A stretch of 33,973 bases of DNA from a virus (IMGVR_UViG_3300032236_000744:1-33973); one strand, 5' to 3'; positions 22,097-30,626 are shown, numbered from the stretch's first letter. The notes: generated by a model not told the origin, from the sequence alone. Program-made: numbers and translations.

Positions 22097-23973
22097 TACG
22101 CGACCTTCACGTTACGAGGTGACCATCCTTGAGCTCGAGCCACACCCAAAGCCGTATCGATCAGAGTTGCCATGCCACGTTGGTCAACGAACGCTGTCGT
22201 ATGCACGTGAATGTGCATGTCCGATCCGGTTCCGTAACGGTTCGATGGGGTGACTGTGCTCCCACCTGGGAGGGTGAGAACTTCCGGACCATTCTCTCCA
22301 ACGAGGACTGTTCCCGTGTTCGCGAGCGTCCCACCCTTGGCGAGCATGGGCATGTGCGGTAATGACCAGGTTGATCCACCGATACCAGGTACCCATGAGG
22401 GGATGCTGAACGAGAATTTGCCGAGGGTCGCATTCCATAAGCCAGCGACCGCGTTGAACGCTGACCGGAATGGTTGCGTGATCGCGCTTGTGACCGCTCC
22501 AAAGATCGTGCCGATCGTGCTAACAACGTTTGAGAAACCAGCTTTGATCGTGTCGAAATGGCTCGTGATAAATAGGACGGCAAGCCCGATCGGACCTGTG
22601 ATGATCGCGAGGACGAGCTGCCAGTGACCTTTTAACCAGTCGAATACTTCACCAGCTTTGGTGACGATCCACCCGAACGCGATTTTGATCCCGTTCATTG
22701 CTGTGTCGACTCCATCGTGGAACCAGCCGACCTTGTTATATGCCAGAACGATCGCACCAATCAACGCGGCGATCGCTAGGACAACGAGACCGATCGGGTT
22801 CGCTAGGAAAGCGACGTTCAAACCTTCTTGGGCGACGGTTGCCTCTTCGGTGACAACGGTTTCGGCTTCTTCAGCGGCTGCGAGCGCGGCTGTGGCGGCT
22901 GCTGCGGCGGCTTTCCGCGCGGTCACAATTTCTAAGACTGTGCCAACGACCATAAGCGCCGGACCAACAACCTGTAGCGCAGAACCGAGCGGGCCAGCCA
23001 TCTCAGCGGCCCAATCGCCAATCTTCGCTTTAATGATCGTGATTTTCGCGGCGAAATTGTCGACGGATGCGTCAGCTTGACCGGACAGTTTCTTCGCTAA
23101 CTCGTCGGTTCGTTGCTTAATCTCATCCGTGTTTCGAGCGACCGCACCATGAGCACGTACCAGGTCAGCCTCAGATGATGCGACCTTCGTTTGTGCTTTC
23201 ACAACCGCATCATGCGCAGCAGCGAGGCGATGCTGTTCGGCAGCACTCAACTTCGTCTTACCGGCAAGCTCATCCTGAATGGTCTTATATTTCGCTTGCG
23301 CACCCGCCAACGCCTGCTGACTTTTACCTAGGCTATCCTGCGCTTTGGTGACTTCTTTGGTCGGGTTTTCCAACGCGTTAACGCTGACCCCGTACTCTTT
23401 GAGGGCTTTCCCACCGCCACCGTTGAGAACTTTCGCGACCGTGCTCGCCGCATCAGCTAACGACATATGCTTCGACGCGGCAAGGTTCGCGACGATACCC
23501 ATCTCGTCCAACGCTTTTTTCGGATCGTTCGTTGCCTGCGTCAATTTCATCAACGCGGCCTTCGTATCCTCAGCGTTATGACCGAAGTTCTCTTGTACTT
23601 TAACTGCCGAATCGACTTGGGCTTCGTACTCTTCCCACGAATGCCCTGACGCTTCAACAGCGGTCTTCAACTGGTCGGTGGCTTGCTGCTCAGCGGAACC
23701 CAACATTTGTAGAGCCGTGCCGATGCCGGCGACAGCTGCACCACCAGCGAGCAGTTTCTGACCCTTCGAACCATGCTCGGCGAGAATGTCTAAACCTTCG
23801 GATGCTTTGCTGATAACTTCGCCGAGTTCACCACCGATCGCTTGACCCATCTTGTGGAACGAGTCACGGATCGCACCTGACGTGCTGGTCGCGTGGGAGC
23901 CGAGAGCGTTGAACAGGCCACCGGCACCCTTATCTTCACCGAAGAGTAAGAATTTGAGGGCTTTAGTGGCCAC
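22096..23973 (-). CDS. Tape measure protein
   Basis: A 625-aa protein. The start is GTG at 23973 with GGAGGG five bases upstream. Long Ala-rich and charged coiled-coil stretches (about 60-320) are followed by three hydrophobic segments (about 330-350, 390-420 and 450-470), then Gly/Ser repeats and the motif VGENGPEVLTLPGG, common near the C-terminus of tape measure proteins. The length sets the tail; at about 1.5 A per residue it predicts a tail near 90-95 nm. The chaperone genes immediately upstream support the call. Confidence 0.93.
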   Translation of the reverse strand: MATKALKFLLFGEDKGAGGLFNALGSHATSTSGAIRDSFHKMGQAIGGELGEVISKASEGLDILAEHGSKGQKLLAGGAAVAGIGTALQMLGSAEQQATDQLKTAVEASGHSWEEYEAQVDSAVKVQENFGHNAEDTKAALMKLTQATNDPKKALDEMGIVANLAASKHMSLADAASTVAKVLNGGGGKALKEYGVSVNALENPTKEVTKAQDSLGKSQQALAGAQAKYKTIQDELAGKTKLSAAEQHRLAAAHDAVVKAQTKVASSEADLVRAHGAVARNTDEIKQRTDELAKKLSGQADASVDNFAAKITIIKAKIGDWAAEMAGPLGSALQVVGPALMVVGTVLEIVTARKAAAAAATAALAAAEEAETVVTEEATVAQEGLNVAFLANPIGLVVLAIAALIGAIVLAYNKVGWFHDGVDTAMNGIKIAFGWIVTKAGEVFDWLKGHWQLVLAIITGPIGLAVLFITSHFDTIKAGFSNVVSTIGTIFGAVTSAITQPFRSAFNAVAGLWNATLGKFSFSIPSWVPGIGGSTWSLPHMPMLAKGGTLANTGTVLVGENGPEVLTLPGGSTVTPSNRYGTGSDMHIHVHTTAFVDQRGMATLIDTALGVARAQGWSPRNVKVA

Positions 23974-24142
23974 GTGATCCCTCCTCAGCTTGTTTATTGG
24001 TTTCGATGCAGAAGTGCACGAGACGTTCGAAATCGTTCACGCTGAGAGCGTCAACGTCCGCTGGTGTCAGGTGACAGTAGTAGGCGAGGAGTCCGAGGTA
24101 CTTGTTTCGTCGGGCTCGGAGCCCGACCCCGTAGGGTCCGGC
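23963..24142 (-). CDS. Tail chaperone T extension, made by -1 frameshift
   Basis: This frame is open from 24142 to 23963 in the -1 frame relative to the upstream chaperone and has no start of its own. The latter part encodes a plausible helical domain (RNKYLGLLAYYCHLTPAD, then FERLVHFCIETN) ending 11 bases inside the tape measure gene. This is the usual G/G-T chaperone layout. The frameshift probably happens at a GGGG run (24127-24130), followed directly by a perfect 7-bp hairpin (24110-24126). No perfect slippery heptamer was found, so the exact site is uncertain. Confidence 0.72.
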   Translation of the reverse strand, partial: AGPYGVGLRARRNKYLGLLAYYCHLTPADVDALSVNDFERLVHFCIETNKQAEEGSRGH

Positions 24143-24402
24143 TCATCATCTTCAATCTCGTCGACGCGTAGATCAGCGATTTTGAAGTCGATCGTGCGAA
24201 TGTCTTCGGGTCGACCGTTCTTTTGACGTAACCACCAGATCAGGGTTTGCAAACTTAACGGGCTCATCGTGTTCAACCCGTTTTGGAATGGTACGAGGTC
24301 TAAACCGGATGCGCTTTTGATCGCGAACGCGTCCGCGAGGGTGAGGCTTTGATCGTCGAACACGTACCGTTCATCGCCGAGAGCAATGATTTTCTTTGTC
24401 AT
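24067..24402 (-). CDS. Tail assembly chaperone G
   Basis: A 111-aa protein (MTKKIIALGDERYVFDDQ...). The first ~70 residues form the typical small alpha/beta fold of siphophage chaperone G, including LQTLIWWLRQKNGR. The C-terminus becomes acidic and low-complexity (IEDDEPDPTGSGSEPDETSTSDSS), as seen where frameshifting into T occurs. It lies directly before the tape measure gene. The G and G-T forms keep the tape measure soluble while the tail tube polymerises around it. Confidence 0.85.
   Translation of the reverse strand: MTKKIIALGDERYVFDDQSLTLADAFAIKSASGLDLVPFQNGLNTMSPLSLQTLIWWLRQKNGRPEDIRTIDFKIADLRVDEIEDDEPDPTGSGSEPDETSTSDSSPTTVT
24110..24126 (-). promoter_or_regulatory. Frameshift-stimulating hairpin after GGGG
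   Basis: TCGGGCT (24110-24116), CGG loop, AGCCCGA (24120-24126): a perfect 7-bp stem with a 3-base loop on the coding (minus) strand, placed immediately downstream of the GGGG run at 24127-24130. The spacing is shorter than the usual 5-9 bases between slippery site and stem, so the role is inferred. Confidence 0.5.
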
Positions 24403-24416
24403 GCTGACCCCTTCAG

Positions 24417-25007
24417 TCAGTTACCTGTGAACCCGATCTCTTTCGTGATCTGTTCCAACATCAGGTTCATGCGTGCCGTGAAATACAGGTCACGTTGTTG
24501 GACAGCTTTAAAGAAGAATGGGCGGGTGGACATTTCCGTCCACGCCCACTCGTCACGGGTTTTGTCTTTGCGTGCGAACACGGGGTGACGTAACCCTCGA
24601 CCAGCAGGAGCGATACGCGACGTTCCGTAGCCGAGGTGTTCACCTTTTTTCGCTCGCATAGGAATCGGGTACACGTTCTTGTTACCCATTTCGAGTGCTC
24701 GAGCGTGAGGCGCGTTTTTTCCACCAGCAACAACGGATGCGCCCGCTGTTTTCGGCCCGAACGTGACACTCATTTTGACGGTGTTCGGGATACGAGTTGA
24801 CCAGGACGCGTTCGCTTTAATCTGAGTCGTCAAATCTTGGCCTAGGTCACGGACAGCTCGACGGATTTGAGATTTCACCGCCGACTGCTGTTTCTTGTCT
24901 AGGTCTTGAAGGATGACGCCGATGTCGGCGAGGATGCCCCCGTATTCCCATTTGAACGATGTTTCGGTGAGCCCCGTTCCGACGGATTGATATACGGGGC
25001 GTGGCAT
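24417..25007 (-). CDS. HK97 gp10-like tail/neck protein
   Basis: A 196-aa protein. The segment AGGKNAPHARALEMGNKN is the signature of the HK97-gp10/tail-completion group, followed by a Gly/Arg-rich middle and a hydrophobic, Glu-rich end (LYFTARMNLMLEQITKEIG). This family sits at the head-tail or tail-end joint. It is unusual that it follows the tail tube gene here rather than preceding it. Its start overlaps the tail tube stop by one base. Confidence 0.7.
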   Translation of the reverse strand: MPRPVYQSVGTGLTETSFKWEYGGILADIGVILQDLDKKQQSAVKSQIRRAVRDLGQDLTTQIKANASWSTRIPNTVKMSVTFGPKTAGASVVAGGKNAPHARALEMGNKNVYPIPMRAKKGEHLGYGTSRIAPAGRGLRHPVFARKDKTRDEWAWTEMSTRPFFFKAVQQRDLYFTARMNLMLEQITKEIGFTGN

Positions 25008-26317
25008 TAAACGCTCGTATCCGTTGAGATCACGTAAGCCTGAAGGGTGCCGTTGGTGCCATCGTCGAGAGCGGTGAACGCGAGTTTCTGCGTGATCACG
25101 TCTGGTCCTGGTGCTTGCAACGACGCGCCATCTTCGAACGTGATTGCTGGCAAGTAGAACTGGACTGTCGGGTATTTACCCGTTGATCCGATCTGCGCGT
25201 CAAGGTTCTGAAACGTCATCACCAGTGCGAGTGCCTGGTCAACCTGATATGCGTCGTAGAACCAACGATTGTTGTACTCGATGTCGAGTGATCCGGTGAT
25301 GTCACGGAAACCATTCTCAAGCTGTTCGGCGACGGTCTGTGACCCAGCACCGTAACGGTCAACCTTGAGAGCGTTGGAACCCTTGAGATCAATGTTCTTG
25401 ATGACGATACCGTTCGCGGGTGTGCACGCGATGCCACCCGTGTTTGTCCACACGCCACTGACCTGACTGGTGGTGCCACCGACAACGAAATGTGCATCCT
25501 TGAACGAAAACAGGCCCGTCGTTGCCGTATATGAGGCGGTTTGTAATTTGGTGAGGCTGTTGTAAACGTTCGGTGAGCTACCAACGGGAGCACCACTCGC
25601 GTGCGCATACTTCAGGCCGTTACCTGTGCCGGTGCCGGTGATCGGGATCGTGTACGGTCCGGAGCCCGTTGGCGTGCCCGTGGTCACGTATTCGGTGAGC
25701 GCATCCGTTCCGATACTGATGTACGTGCCGGCGGGAATGCTCGCTGTGGTTGAGATGGACGTGGCAGCAGCTGACGCGGACGCGGCAAGCGTCGTTGGTG
25801 CGACCAACTGTGATTCGGTGACTTCATCAACCGCATCAATGCTCAACTTGAACTTAACAAGTCCACCAGGCTGCGCAGAAATCTCCCACGACGTCACCTT
25901 CGCACCAGGATACGTGTACGGGTGAATGTAACCCGTCGTATCCGCGATACCTTTCTGCGCGGTGAACGTTTTACCCTGCAACGATCCCGTGTTATGGATC
26001 TGCTGGTAAGCCGTACCCGACAGGACAGTCGCCGTGGTGCTAAACGATCCGAGACAATGCTGAAGGATCTTTCCCATACCGTTCGTGGGCAAGTCGAATG
26101 GGACGTCACCTTTCGCGTGACGACCCACAAGAACACGACGAGCATCACGACGGTACAGGTTGCCACGAAGGCCCTGACCCTGCGCGATCGTATGATCAGC
26201 CATCAACGAGTCGGAGTCGATTTCCACGAAACGAGTCACAGCAACGGGAGTGCCGATCGTTGATTCGGTTTCGATACCGAACTGAGTGGAAAGGCCGGAG
26301 CCAATACCAGTTGCCAT
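25007..26317 (-). CDS. Major tail (tube) protein
   Basis: A 436-aa protein (ATGIGSGLSTQFGIETESTIGTPVAVTRFVEI...). The N-terminal pattern is typical of siphophage tube proteins in actinophages, as are DVPFDLPTNGMGKILQ and the paired sheet segments (TSWEISAQPGGLVKFKLSID, GSLDIEYNN). A Ser/Thr/Ala-rich insert (about 170-245) resembles a surface-exposed decorating loop or domain. It would polymerise around the tape measure. Position before the chaperones agrees. Confidence 0.85.
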   Translation of the reverse strand: MATGIGSGLSTQFGIETESTIGTPVAVTRFVEIDSDSLMADHTIAQGQGLRGNLYRRDARRVLVGRHAKGDVPFDLPTNGMGKILQHCLGSFSTTATVLSGTAYQQIHNTGSLQGKTFTAQKGIADTTGYIHPYTYPGAKVTSWEISAQPGGLVKFKLSIDAVDEVTESQLVAPTTLAASASAAATSISTTASIPAGTYISIGTDALTEYVTTGTPTGSGPYTIPITGTGTGNGLKYAHASGAPVGSSPNVYNSLTKLQTASYTATTGLFSFKDAHFVVGGTTSQVSGVWTNTGGIACTPANGIVIKNIDLKGSNALKVDRYGAGSQTVAEQLENGFRDITGSLDIEYNNRWFYDAYQVDQALALVMTFQNLDAQIGSTGKYPTVQFYLPAITFEDGASLQAPGPDVITQKLAFTALDDGTNGTLQAYVISTDTSV

Positions 26318-26320
26318 GTC

Positions 26321-26587
26321 TTACTCCGTTACGGTGGTTGGGTCGACGGTGATGAAAGATGGTTCGTCGGTTGGTTCGACGGCTACCTCGTCGGCGGGTG
26401 CCTGGTCGCGGCCTTCATCAACGGCGGGTGGCGTCCACGTTGATCCGACAAGTTCAAAGTTTTCGAGCTGGTGCACGAGGGTGACCGCTTCGTCTTCGGT
26501 GACAGTGAAATCAGCGCCAGCCATGACCACGCCGTGACCGTTCACGTACAAGTCACCGAGGGGGCTAATGTTTCGAAGGATGGGCAT
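26321..26587 (-). CDS. Small protein before the tail tube gene
   Basis: An 88-aa protein (MPILRNISPLGDLYVNGHG...). The first half is hydrophobic/strand-rich (VVMAGADFTVTEDEAVTLVHQL) and the second half is Pro/Glu/Asp/Thr-rich and probably disordered. It is two genes after the head-tail connector and three bases before the tail tube gene, so it may be a small neck or tail accessory protein. No family was recognised. Confidence 0.6.
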   Translation of the reverse strand: MPILRNISPLGDLYVNGHGVVMAGADFTVTEDEAVTLVHQLENFELVGSTWTPPAVDEGRDQAPADEVAVEPTDEPSFITVDPTTVTE

Positions 26588-26598
26588 GAGTGCTCCGT

Positions 26599-27084
26599 TT
26601 AGTAAAGGTTGCTGGCTTGAATGGCGAAGCTGAGAACAGCTCGTCGACCGTGGGTGGCTTCTTCCTCGTCGCGTGTACCGACCAAGGAAATGTCAACGAT
26701 TTGAGCGAAACGGCCACGCTTCAGATTCCCGCCGAGGGTGAGATCCGCGCGGATCACGTCAACGAACTTGTCAAAGATCGTGCACGCTTTCTTGCGTGCG
26801 GTTGCTTGCTCGTTGATACCGATAACGAACACGTCGATATAACAGGGGATGGTGAATGTTTCTTCGACATTGCCAGCGCCGAGGGTCACGTATTGGCGGG
26901 ACTCGTTCGCGACAAGAGCATCATCAGGGTGTGGCATGCCCACGACAACGATCGGTGCGGGTGGTGGGGGAGCGGTAACAACGAACCCTTCTGAGACGAT
27001 CCCATTCGTGTCGACGGTCGCGAGGACGGTCGTGAATTGTGTCAACAAATAGTCGATAGACCCTGATAGGGCTGACGTGCTCAT
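26599..27084 (-). CDS. Tail terminator-like protein
   Basis: A 161-aa protein (MSTSALSGSIDYLLTQFTTVLATVD...). ATG at 27084 is chosen because it overlaps the connector stop (ATGA). The size, the YLLTQF helix, the central FTIPCYIDVFVIG strand pair and the DEEEATHGRRAVLSFAIQ strand near the end suit lambda gpU/HK97-type tail terminators or neck proteins. Its place between connector and tail tube agrees. The exact subfamily is not assignable by eye. Confidence 0.62.
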   Translation of the reverse strand: MSTSALSGSIDYLLTQFTTVLATVDTNGIVSEGFVVTAPPPPAPIVVVGMPHPDDALVANESRQYVTLGAGNVEETFTIPCYIDVFVIGINEQATARKKACTIFDKFVDVIRADLTLGGNLKRGRFAQIVDISLVGTRDEEEATHGRRAVLSFAIQASNLY

Positions 27085-27887
27085 CCCAAACCTGGCATCC
27101 GGTATGGGGCGAGGGGACGCATGAGCCATTTCGGTAACGCGTCAGAGAGCAACCCTTGGTCTTGGCTGCTCGTGTAACCAGGGCGACCGTTCTGTTGAGT
27201 GTTGTTCCACTTCCAGCGCAAAATTTCGAGGACACCATCGCGTAGGTCCGCAGCTGGTGCGGATTGTCCTGCAACATACGTGACGGTGATGTTGTCGACG
27301 CCGATGATCCACGGGACCGTGTACGCGTAAGTGCCGCGATACAAAATGCCTGACTTCTTGTTTAACACGTAATCGGTTGATGCGAGAGTGACACCGTTTT
27401 CGACGACGGATGTGAGGGATAAAACTTCAGGCAACCACAGTTGCAGGAACGTTTTCCCACCCGAAAACACTTGCGTGATTGTTTTTCTCGATATTGCTCG
27501 GTTGGTGTATTGCTCGGCGATGGCCGTGGCGGTCGTGATCAGTCCGCGCAACTTCTCGTCATACGCGCTACTCGTTATGTTCAAATAGTCTTTTGCCTCG
27601 GCGAGGCTAACAACGGGTAGGTATGCAGGATCTGCGACGTCTAACACGTCGGTGTAACTGCCAGCGTTCGCACCCGTCGCAACCCATCGAATCCCGTATA
27701 AACCAATTTGTGTTGGCGTGAACACGATCTGATAGTTACCTGTTGACGGGTTGGTAACTGTTGGACTGCTCGTTGTACCGTCTGGCGCGGTTACTGTGCA
27801 CGCAATCGTGCCGGCGTTCGCGAGCGTGCCGGTTGCGTCTTTGATTTGGACCGCAAGTGTGGCAACGTCGCCGAGGTCGAACGCCAT
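27081..27887 (-). CDS. Head-tail connector with N-terminal Ig-like domain
   Basis: A 268-aa protein. The N-terminal ~85 residues form an Ig-like beta-sandwich (DVATLAVQIKDATGTLANAG, TGNYQIVFTPTQIGLYGIRW). The rest matches gp6/YqbG-type connectors: VSLAEAKDYLNITSSAYDEKLRGLI, then ATAIAEQYTNR and a C-terminal helix. Connectors of this group form a ring below the portal. The fused Ig-like domain could decorate the neck. It precedes the tail terminator gene by a four-base overlap. Confidence 0.8.
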   Translation of the reverse strand: MAFDLGDVATLAVQIKDATGTLANAGTIACTVTAPDGTTSSPTVTNPSTGNYQIVFTPTQIGLYGIRWVATGANAGSYTDVLDVADPAYLPVVSLAEAKDYLNITSSAYDEKLRGLITTATAIAEQYTNRAISRKTITQVFSGGKTFLQLWLPEVLSLTSVVENGVTLASTDYVLNKKSGILYRGTYAYTVPWIIGVDNITVTYVAGQSAPAADLRDGVLEILRWKWNNTQQNGRPGYTSSQDQGLLSDALPKWLMRPLAPYRMPGLG

Positions 27888-27912
27888 GAGCGTGGTCCCT
27901 TACGTTAGATGT

Positions 27913-28107
27913 TCAGACGGTTTCTTCGGTCGCTGAGCTGCGACGCTTTGCGGGTGCTTGCGTTGTTGGTGTTTTTGCTTGTGCACGCAAAACAGCGGCG
28001 AGGGCTGTTGCACCGACGGCTTCAACTCGATTGGCGATCGAATCCATTGATTCGCCGGTTGTTTCGCTGAGGGTTGTGTAACTGTCGAGCAATTCTTTGT
28101 CGTCCAC
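27913..28107 (-). CDS. Small helical protein after the capsid gene
   Basis: A 64-aa protein starting GTG at 28107, with GGAG five bases upstream. The sequence is helical and Ala-rich (SYTTLSETTGESMDSIANRVEAVG) with a Thr/Lys/Arg-rich tail. It sits after the capsid terminator and before the connector. A head accessory role is plausible but not shown. No family was recognised. Confidence 0.6.
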   Translation of the reverse strand: MDDKELLDSYTTLSETTGESMDSIANRVEAVGATALAAVLRAQAKTPTTQAPAKRRSSATEETV

Positions 28108-28130
28108 GGATACTCCGATTGATAGAACCG

Positions 28131-28161
28131 TGTGGGGGGCGGCATGAGGCCACCCCCCACA
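28131..28161 (-). terminator. Hairpin downstream of the major capsid gene
   Basis: TGTGGGGGG (28131-28139) pairs with CCCCCCACA (28153-28161), extended by GGC/GCC across one mismatch. It is 13 bases past the capsid stop. A partial terminator here would raise capsid transcript relative to downstream tail genes. Confidence 0.75.
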
Positions 28162-28173
28162 GGGTTAGTTGGT

Positions 28174-29640
28174 TTAGAACGATGGAGCAACGAGACCGTA
28201 GGTCGCGGTCGAGTCGAGGCCACCGACCTTCGCAGCTGCGCCAGGGTAACGGCCAGCGGTGAAAGCGATGTACGAGTAGACAACGAGCGTGGTGGTCAGG
28301 TTGTTGCCGGACGTCTGCTCAAACGAGAGCTGACGGGGCAGGCCGTCGCCGTCTTCCCACAGGTGCTGCTCGTGAGTGTCGAGGGCGAGGATGATGTCTT
28401 CGCTGTTCGTTCCAACGGTCGTTGGAATGTTCAGGTCAGTAATCACGGGCAACCCGCTGTTGTGAATACCAACGAACGTGGCACCGTTGAGATCCTGATT
28501 CGGATCGCCACCATAACCACCAGGAGCGGTGATCAGGCTCATCGCGTTCCACGGGCCGAGCTGCTGAGCAGTCACAATCGGCCGGTTGGAACTGTCTACG
28601 AGTCCCGTCAAGTAGCCCCATCGGCGGGGGTGCATCGCCAGTACCTTCGGGAAGATGCCGGCACCAGTTGCGGTCACGTTGTAGATAGCGCCAGCGATCT
28701 TCAGCGACGTATTAGCAGCTGATGGGGCAGCGCCGAACGCGGTTGCAGCACCGATGCCGGACGTGTTCAGGATGCCGAGGGGCTGACCTGATGAGCCGGA
28801 ACCGTTGATGACCATGTTGTCGACCTGAGCACCGTGTGCGCGGGCGAGGTCCATGTAGATGATTTCGTCGACGCCTTCGCCACGCTCAAGCGACTGACGG
28901 GATACCTGCTGCTGACCGGCGACCGTACAAACGGGAACGGTCAGGTTCGACCAGACCTCGTCAGTGCTGGAAACAGCCGAGTTCTCAGATGCCTGAATCG
29001 TCGCACTAGCACCAGTGGTGCCACGTGGGATGATCAGCGACATACCCTCATCGGGGATCTGGTGACGGTTGATAACGTTCGCCAACGGACGACCAGCGCG
29101 AATGATTGGCGCTGCCATATCAATCAGGTACTGAGGGACGGTCAGACCGGCGATGCCACCCGTGGCAAGTGCACGAGACGTCATCTCACCCTCAACGGCT
29201 ACCTCGCGACCGTGACGCTCAATGCGCTCACGAGCTTCGAAGTTTCCACGCTGAGCATTCCACGCATCCTGGAAGAAACGTGCCTCACCCTTGAGTGATG
29301 AACGCTGCGTGTAGGTGCGTGGCTCAGAGGCAACGCGACCAACCTGATCGTACTTAGGTGCTGAGGTTTCGCGGGCGAGACGATCAGCAGCATCATCCTT
29401 GGAACGCTCAACCTCGAGTTCGGACTTAGCGGTCTCGAGAACGTCGATCTCAGCGGCAAGCATCGTTGCTGCGCTACGAGCAGCAGTAACACGAGCAGCC
29501 TCAGCATCGGACGGGTCACGTGACTCAGCGAGGCACGCGGAACGAACACTGTCGATGATGTCTTCGTGGGTCTTCTTTTCTGCACGCTTCATGACAATCT
29601 TGTCAGCCTGCGCGCGGATGATCTCATCCCATGACGGCAT
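28174..29640 (-). CDS. Major capsid protein, HK97 fold
   Basis: A 488-aa protein with an N-terminal coiled coil/delta-domain (about 1-110; SELEVERSKDDAADRLARE) expected to scaffold assembly and be removed by the protease. The mature part begins near 120 and shows HK97-type patterns: TVPQYLIDM, AAPIIRAGRPLANVI, VAGQQQVSRQSLERGEG and NMVINGSGSSGQPLGILN. AAGGAG sits seven bases before ATG 29640. The strength of this ribosome site fits an abundant protein. A hairpin follows the gene. Confidence 0.93.
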   Translation of the reverse strand: MPSWDEIIRAQADKIVMKRAEKKTHEDIIDSVRSACLAESRDPSDAEAARVTAARSAATMLAAEIDVLETAKSELEVERSKDDAADRLARETSAPKYDQVGRVASEPRTYTQRSSLKGEARFFQDAWNAQRGNFEARERIERHGREVAVEGEMTSRALATGGIAGLTVPQYLIDMAAPIIRAGRPLANVINRHQIPDEGMSLIIPRGTTGASATIQASENSAVSSTDEVWSNLTVPVCTVAGQQQVSRQSLERGEGVDEIIYMDLARAHGAQVDNMVINGSGSSGQPLGILNTSGIGAATAFGAAPSAANTSLKIAGAIYNVTATGAGIFPKVLAMHPRRWGYLTGLVDSSNRPIVTAQQLGPWNAMSLITAPGGYGGDPNQDLNGATFVGIHNSGLPVITDLNIPTTVGTNSEDIILALDTHEQHLWEDGDGLPRQLSFEQTSGNNLTTTLVVYSYIAFTAGRYPGAAAKVGGLDSTATYGLVAPSF

Positions 29641-29649
29641 GATGATTCT

Positions 29650-29718
29650 CCTTACGGTGTAATGGGTGTGCTTGGGATTTAGTGCTTGTCGTTTTCCCAG
29701 GCAGGCCAGGCCGTAAGG
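29650..29718 (-). promoter_or_regulatory. Capsid leader RNA that can pair with its ribosome site
   Basis: In the mRNA, CCUUACGG (29718-29711) is perfectly complementary to CCGUAAGG (29657-29650), which overlaps the AAGGAG ribosome binding site of the capsid gene. A small UGGGA/UCCCA stem lies inside the loop. The 116-base gap has no gene. The pairing could regulate capsid translation; this is inferred. Confidence 0.45.
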
Positions 29719-29756
29719 GCGCAGCGCGCGCAGTGCAACGTGCTTTCGTGCGGTTG

Positions 29757-30626
29757 TTACATGGCGAGAAGTTCGAGCAAGCTCATCGCTGCCTGTGGTG
29801 GCAGTTGAGCCAAACCAGCACCTGTTTCCGTATCGTTAACGGGTTCGGTTTCGGTTTCTTCCATCTCGTCATCCTCATCAGGGTTCGGCACGCCGAGGTA
29901 CTCTGATAGGGCGGTTTGAGCTTGATCGACGATCAGGTCGATCGCGGCGAACCATGCAAGTGCTTGCGTTAACTGGTTCACGTCTTGTGGGTCGAGAGCG
30001 CGCGCGGTCACGCTGCGCATCTCTGAATAAGCGTTCGGGTTCGCTCCGAAGTTCACTGATGACACGTCACCACGCTCCAAATCAACTTGTTGAATCCGGA
30101 ACTCGGTGTAATCCGGAGACCAAACACCCGCATCAATGCGGAATTTGAATGATGCTTCGCCCATATCGCCACGGGCGAGCGCGAGAAGAAGATTGTTTAC
30201 GTCGGAACGACGAGGGTCGACAGTCGCTTCGAAACCGAGACCCGTCTTGTCTTGGCTCAGGATCAGCGTGCCGTTACGCGTGTGCGCCATCGGTAACGCG
30301 CCACCCTCACCATGGTTCACGGTGAACTCAACAAGTGGATTCGTTGCGAGGGTTCGCGTGAACGCGTCACGAGAAACAACTTCGTTATACGGGCCGAACG
30401 CGTCATACATTTGATACGGCGTCTCGGTGATCGACGCGTAACCACCGATCCGTGCGACGGGCTCACCGTCCACGCTACGCGTCATAACAGTGCGAACAAT
30501 GTGTCGCATCTCAGCGGGCGAACCAGCGCCCTGTGACGCGTTACGGCGCTCCCGTGGACGATCAGCGGGAGCGCTCATCGCTTCAGCGCGCAACTCGGCG
30601 GCCCGCGCGAGCAGATCAGTGGTCAT
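29757..30626 (-). CDS. Prohead protease (HK97 family, S78)
   Basis: A 289-aa protein. The core (about 45-200) shows the S78 pattern: GGYASITETPYQMYD, FTVNHGEGG with catalytic H105, and GEASFKFRI with catalytic S159. The C-terminal ~85 residues are acidic (PNPDEDDEMEETE) and probably removed. It cleaves the capsid delta-domain before packaging. Its start overlaps the portal stop by four bases, and capsid follows, the standard order. Confidence 0.92.
   Translation of the reverse strand: MTTDLLARAAELRAEAMSAPADRPRERRNASQGAGSPAEMRHIVRTVMTRSVDGEPVARIGGYASITETPYQMYDAFGPYNEVVSRDAFTRTLATNPLVEFTVNHGEGGALPMAHTRNGTLILSQDKTGLGFEATVDPRRSDVNNLLLALARGDMGEASFKFRIDAGVWSPDYTEFRIQQVDLERGDVSSVNFGANPNAYSEMRSVTARALDPQDVNQLTQALAWFAAIDLIVDQAQTALSEYLGVPNPDEDDEMEETETEPVNDTETGAGLAQLPPQAAMSLLELLAM

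Noticed and set aside
22250-23080. Plus-strand frames opposite the tape measure gene
   Set aside because: They are antisense shadows of a clearly recognisable tape measure protein, created by its Ala-rich codons.
24127-24130. A canonical X-XXY-YYZ slippery heptamer for the chaperone frameshift
   Set aside because: No heptamer of that form exists in the correct frame between the last -1 stop and the G stop; only the GGGG run allows good re-pairing, so the site is reported as tentative.
27900-28283. A long minus-strand frame across the capsid end
   Set aside because: It overlaps the capsid gene and the GTG-started 64-aa gene in a different frame; its codon pattern is Arg/Ser/Pro-rich shadow-like and there is no ribosome site.
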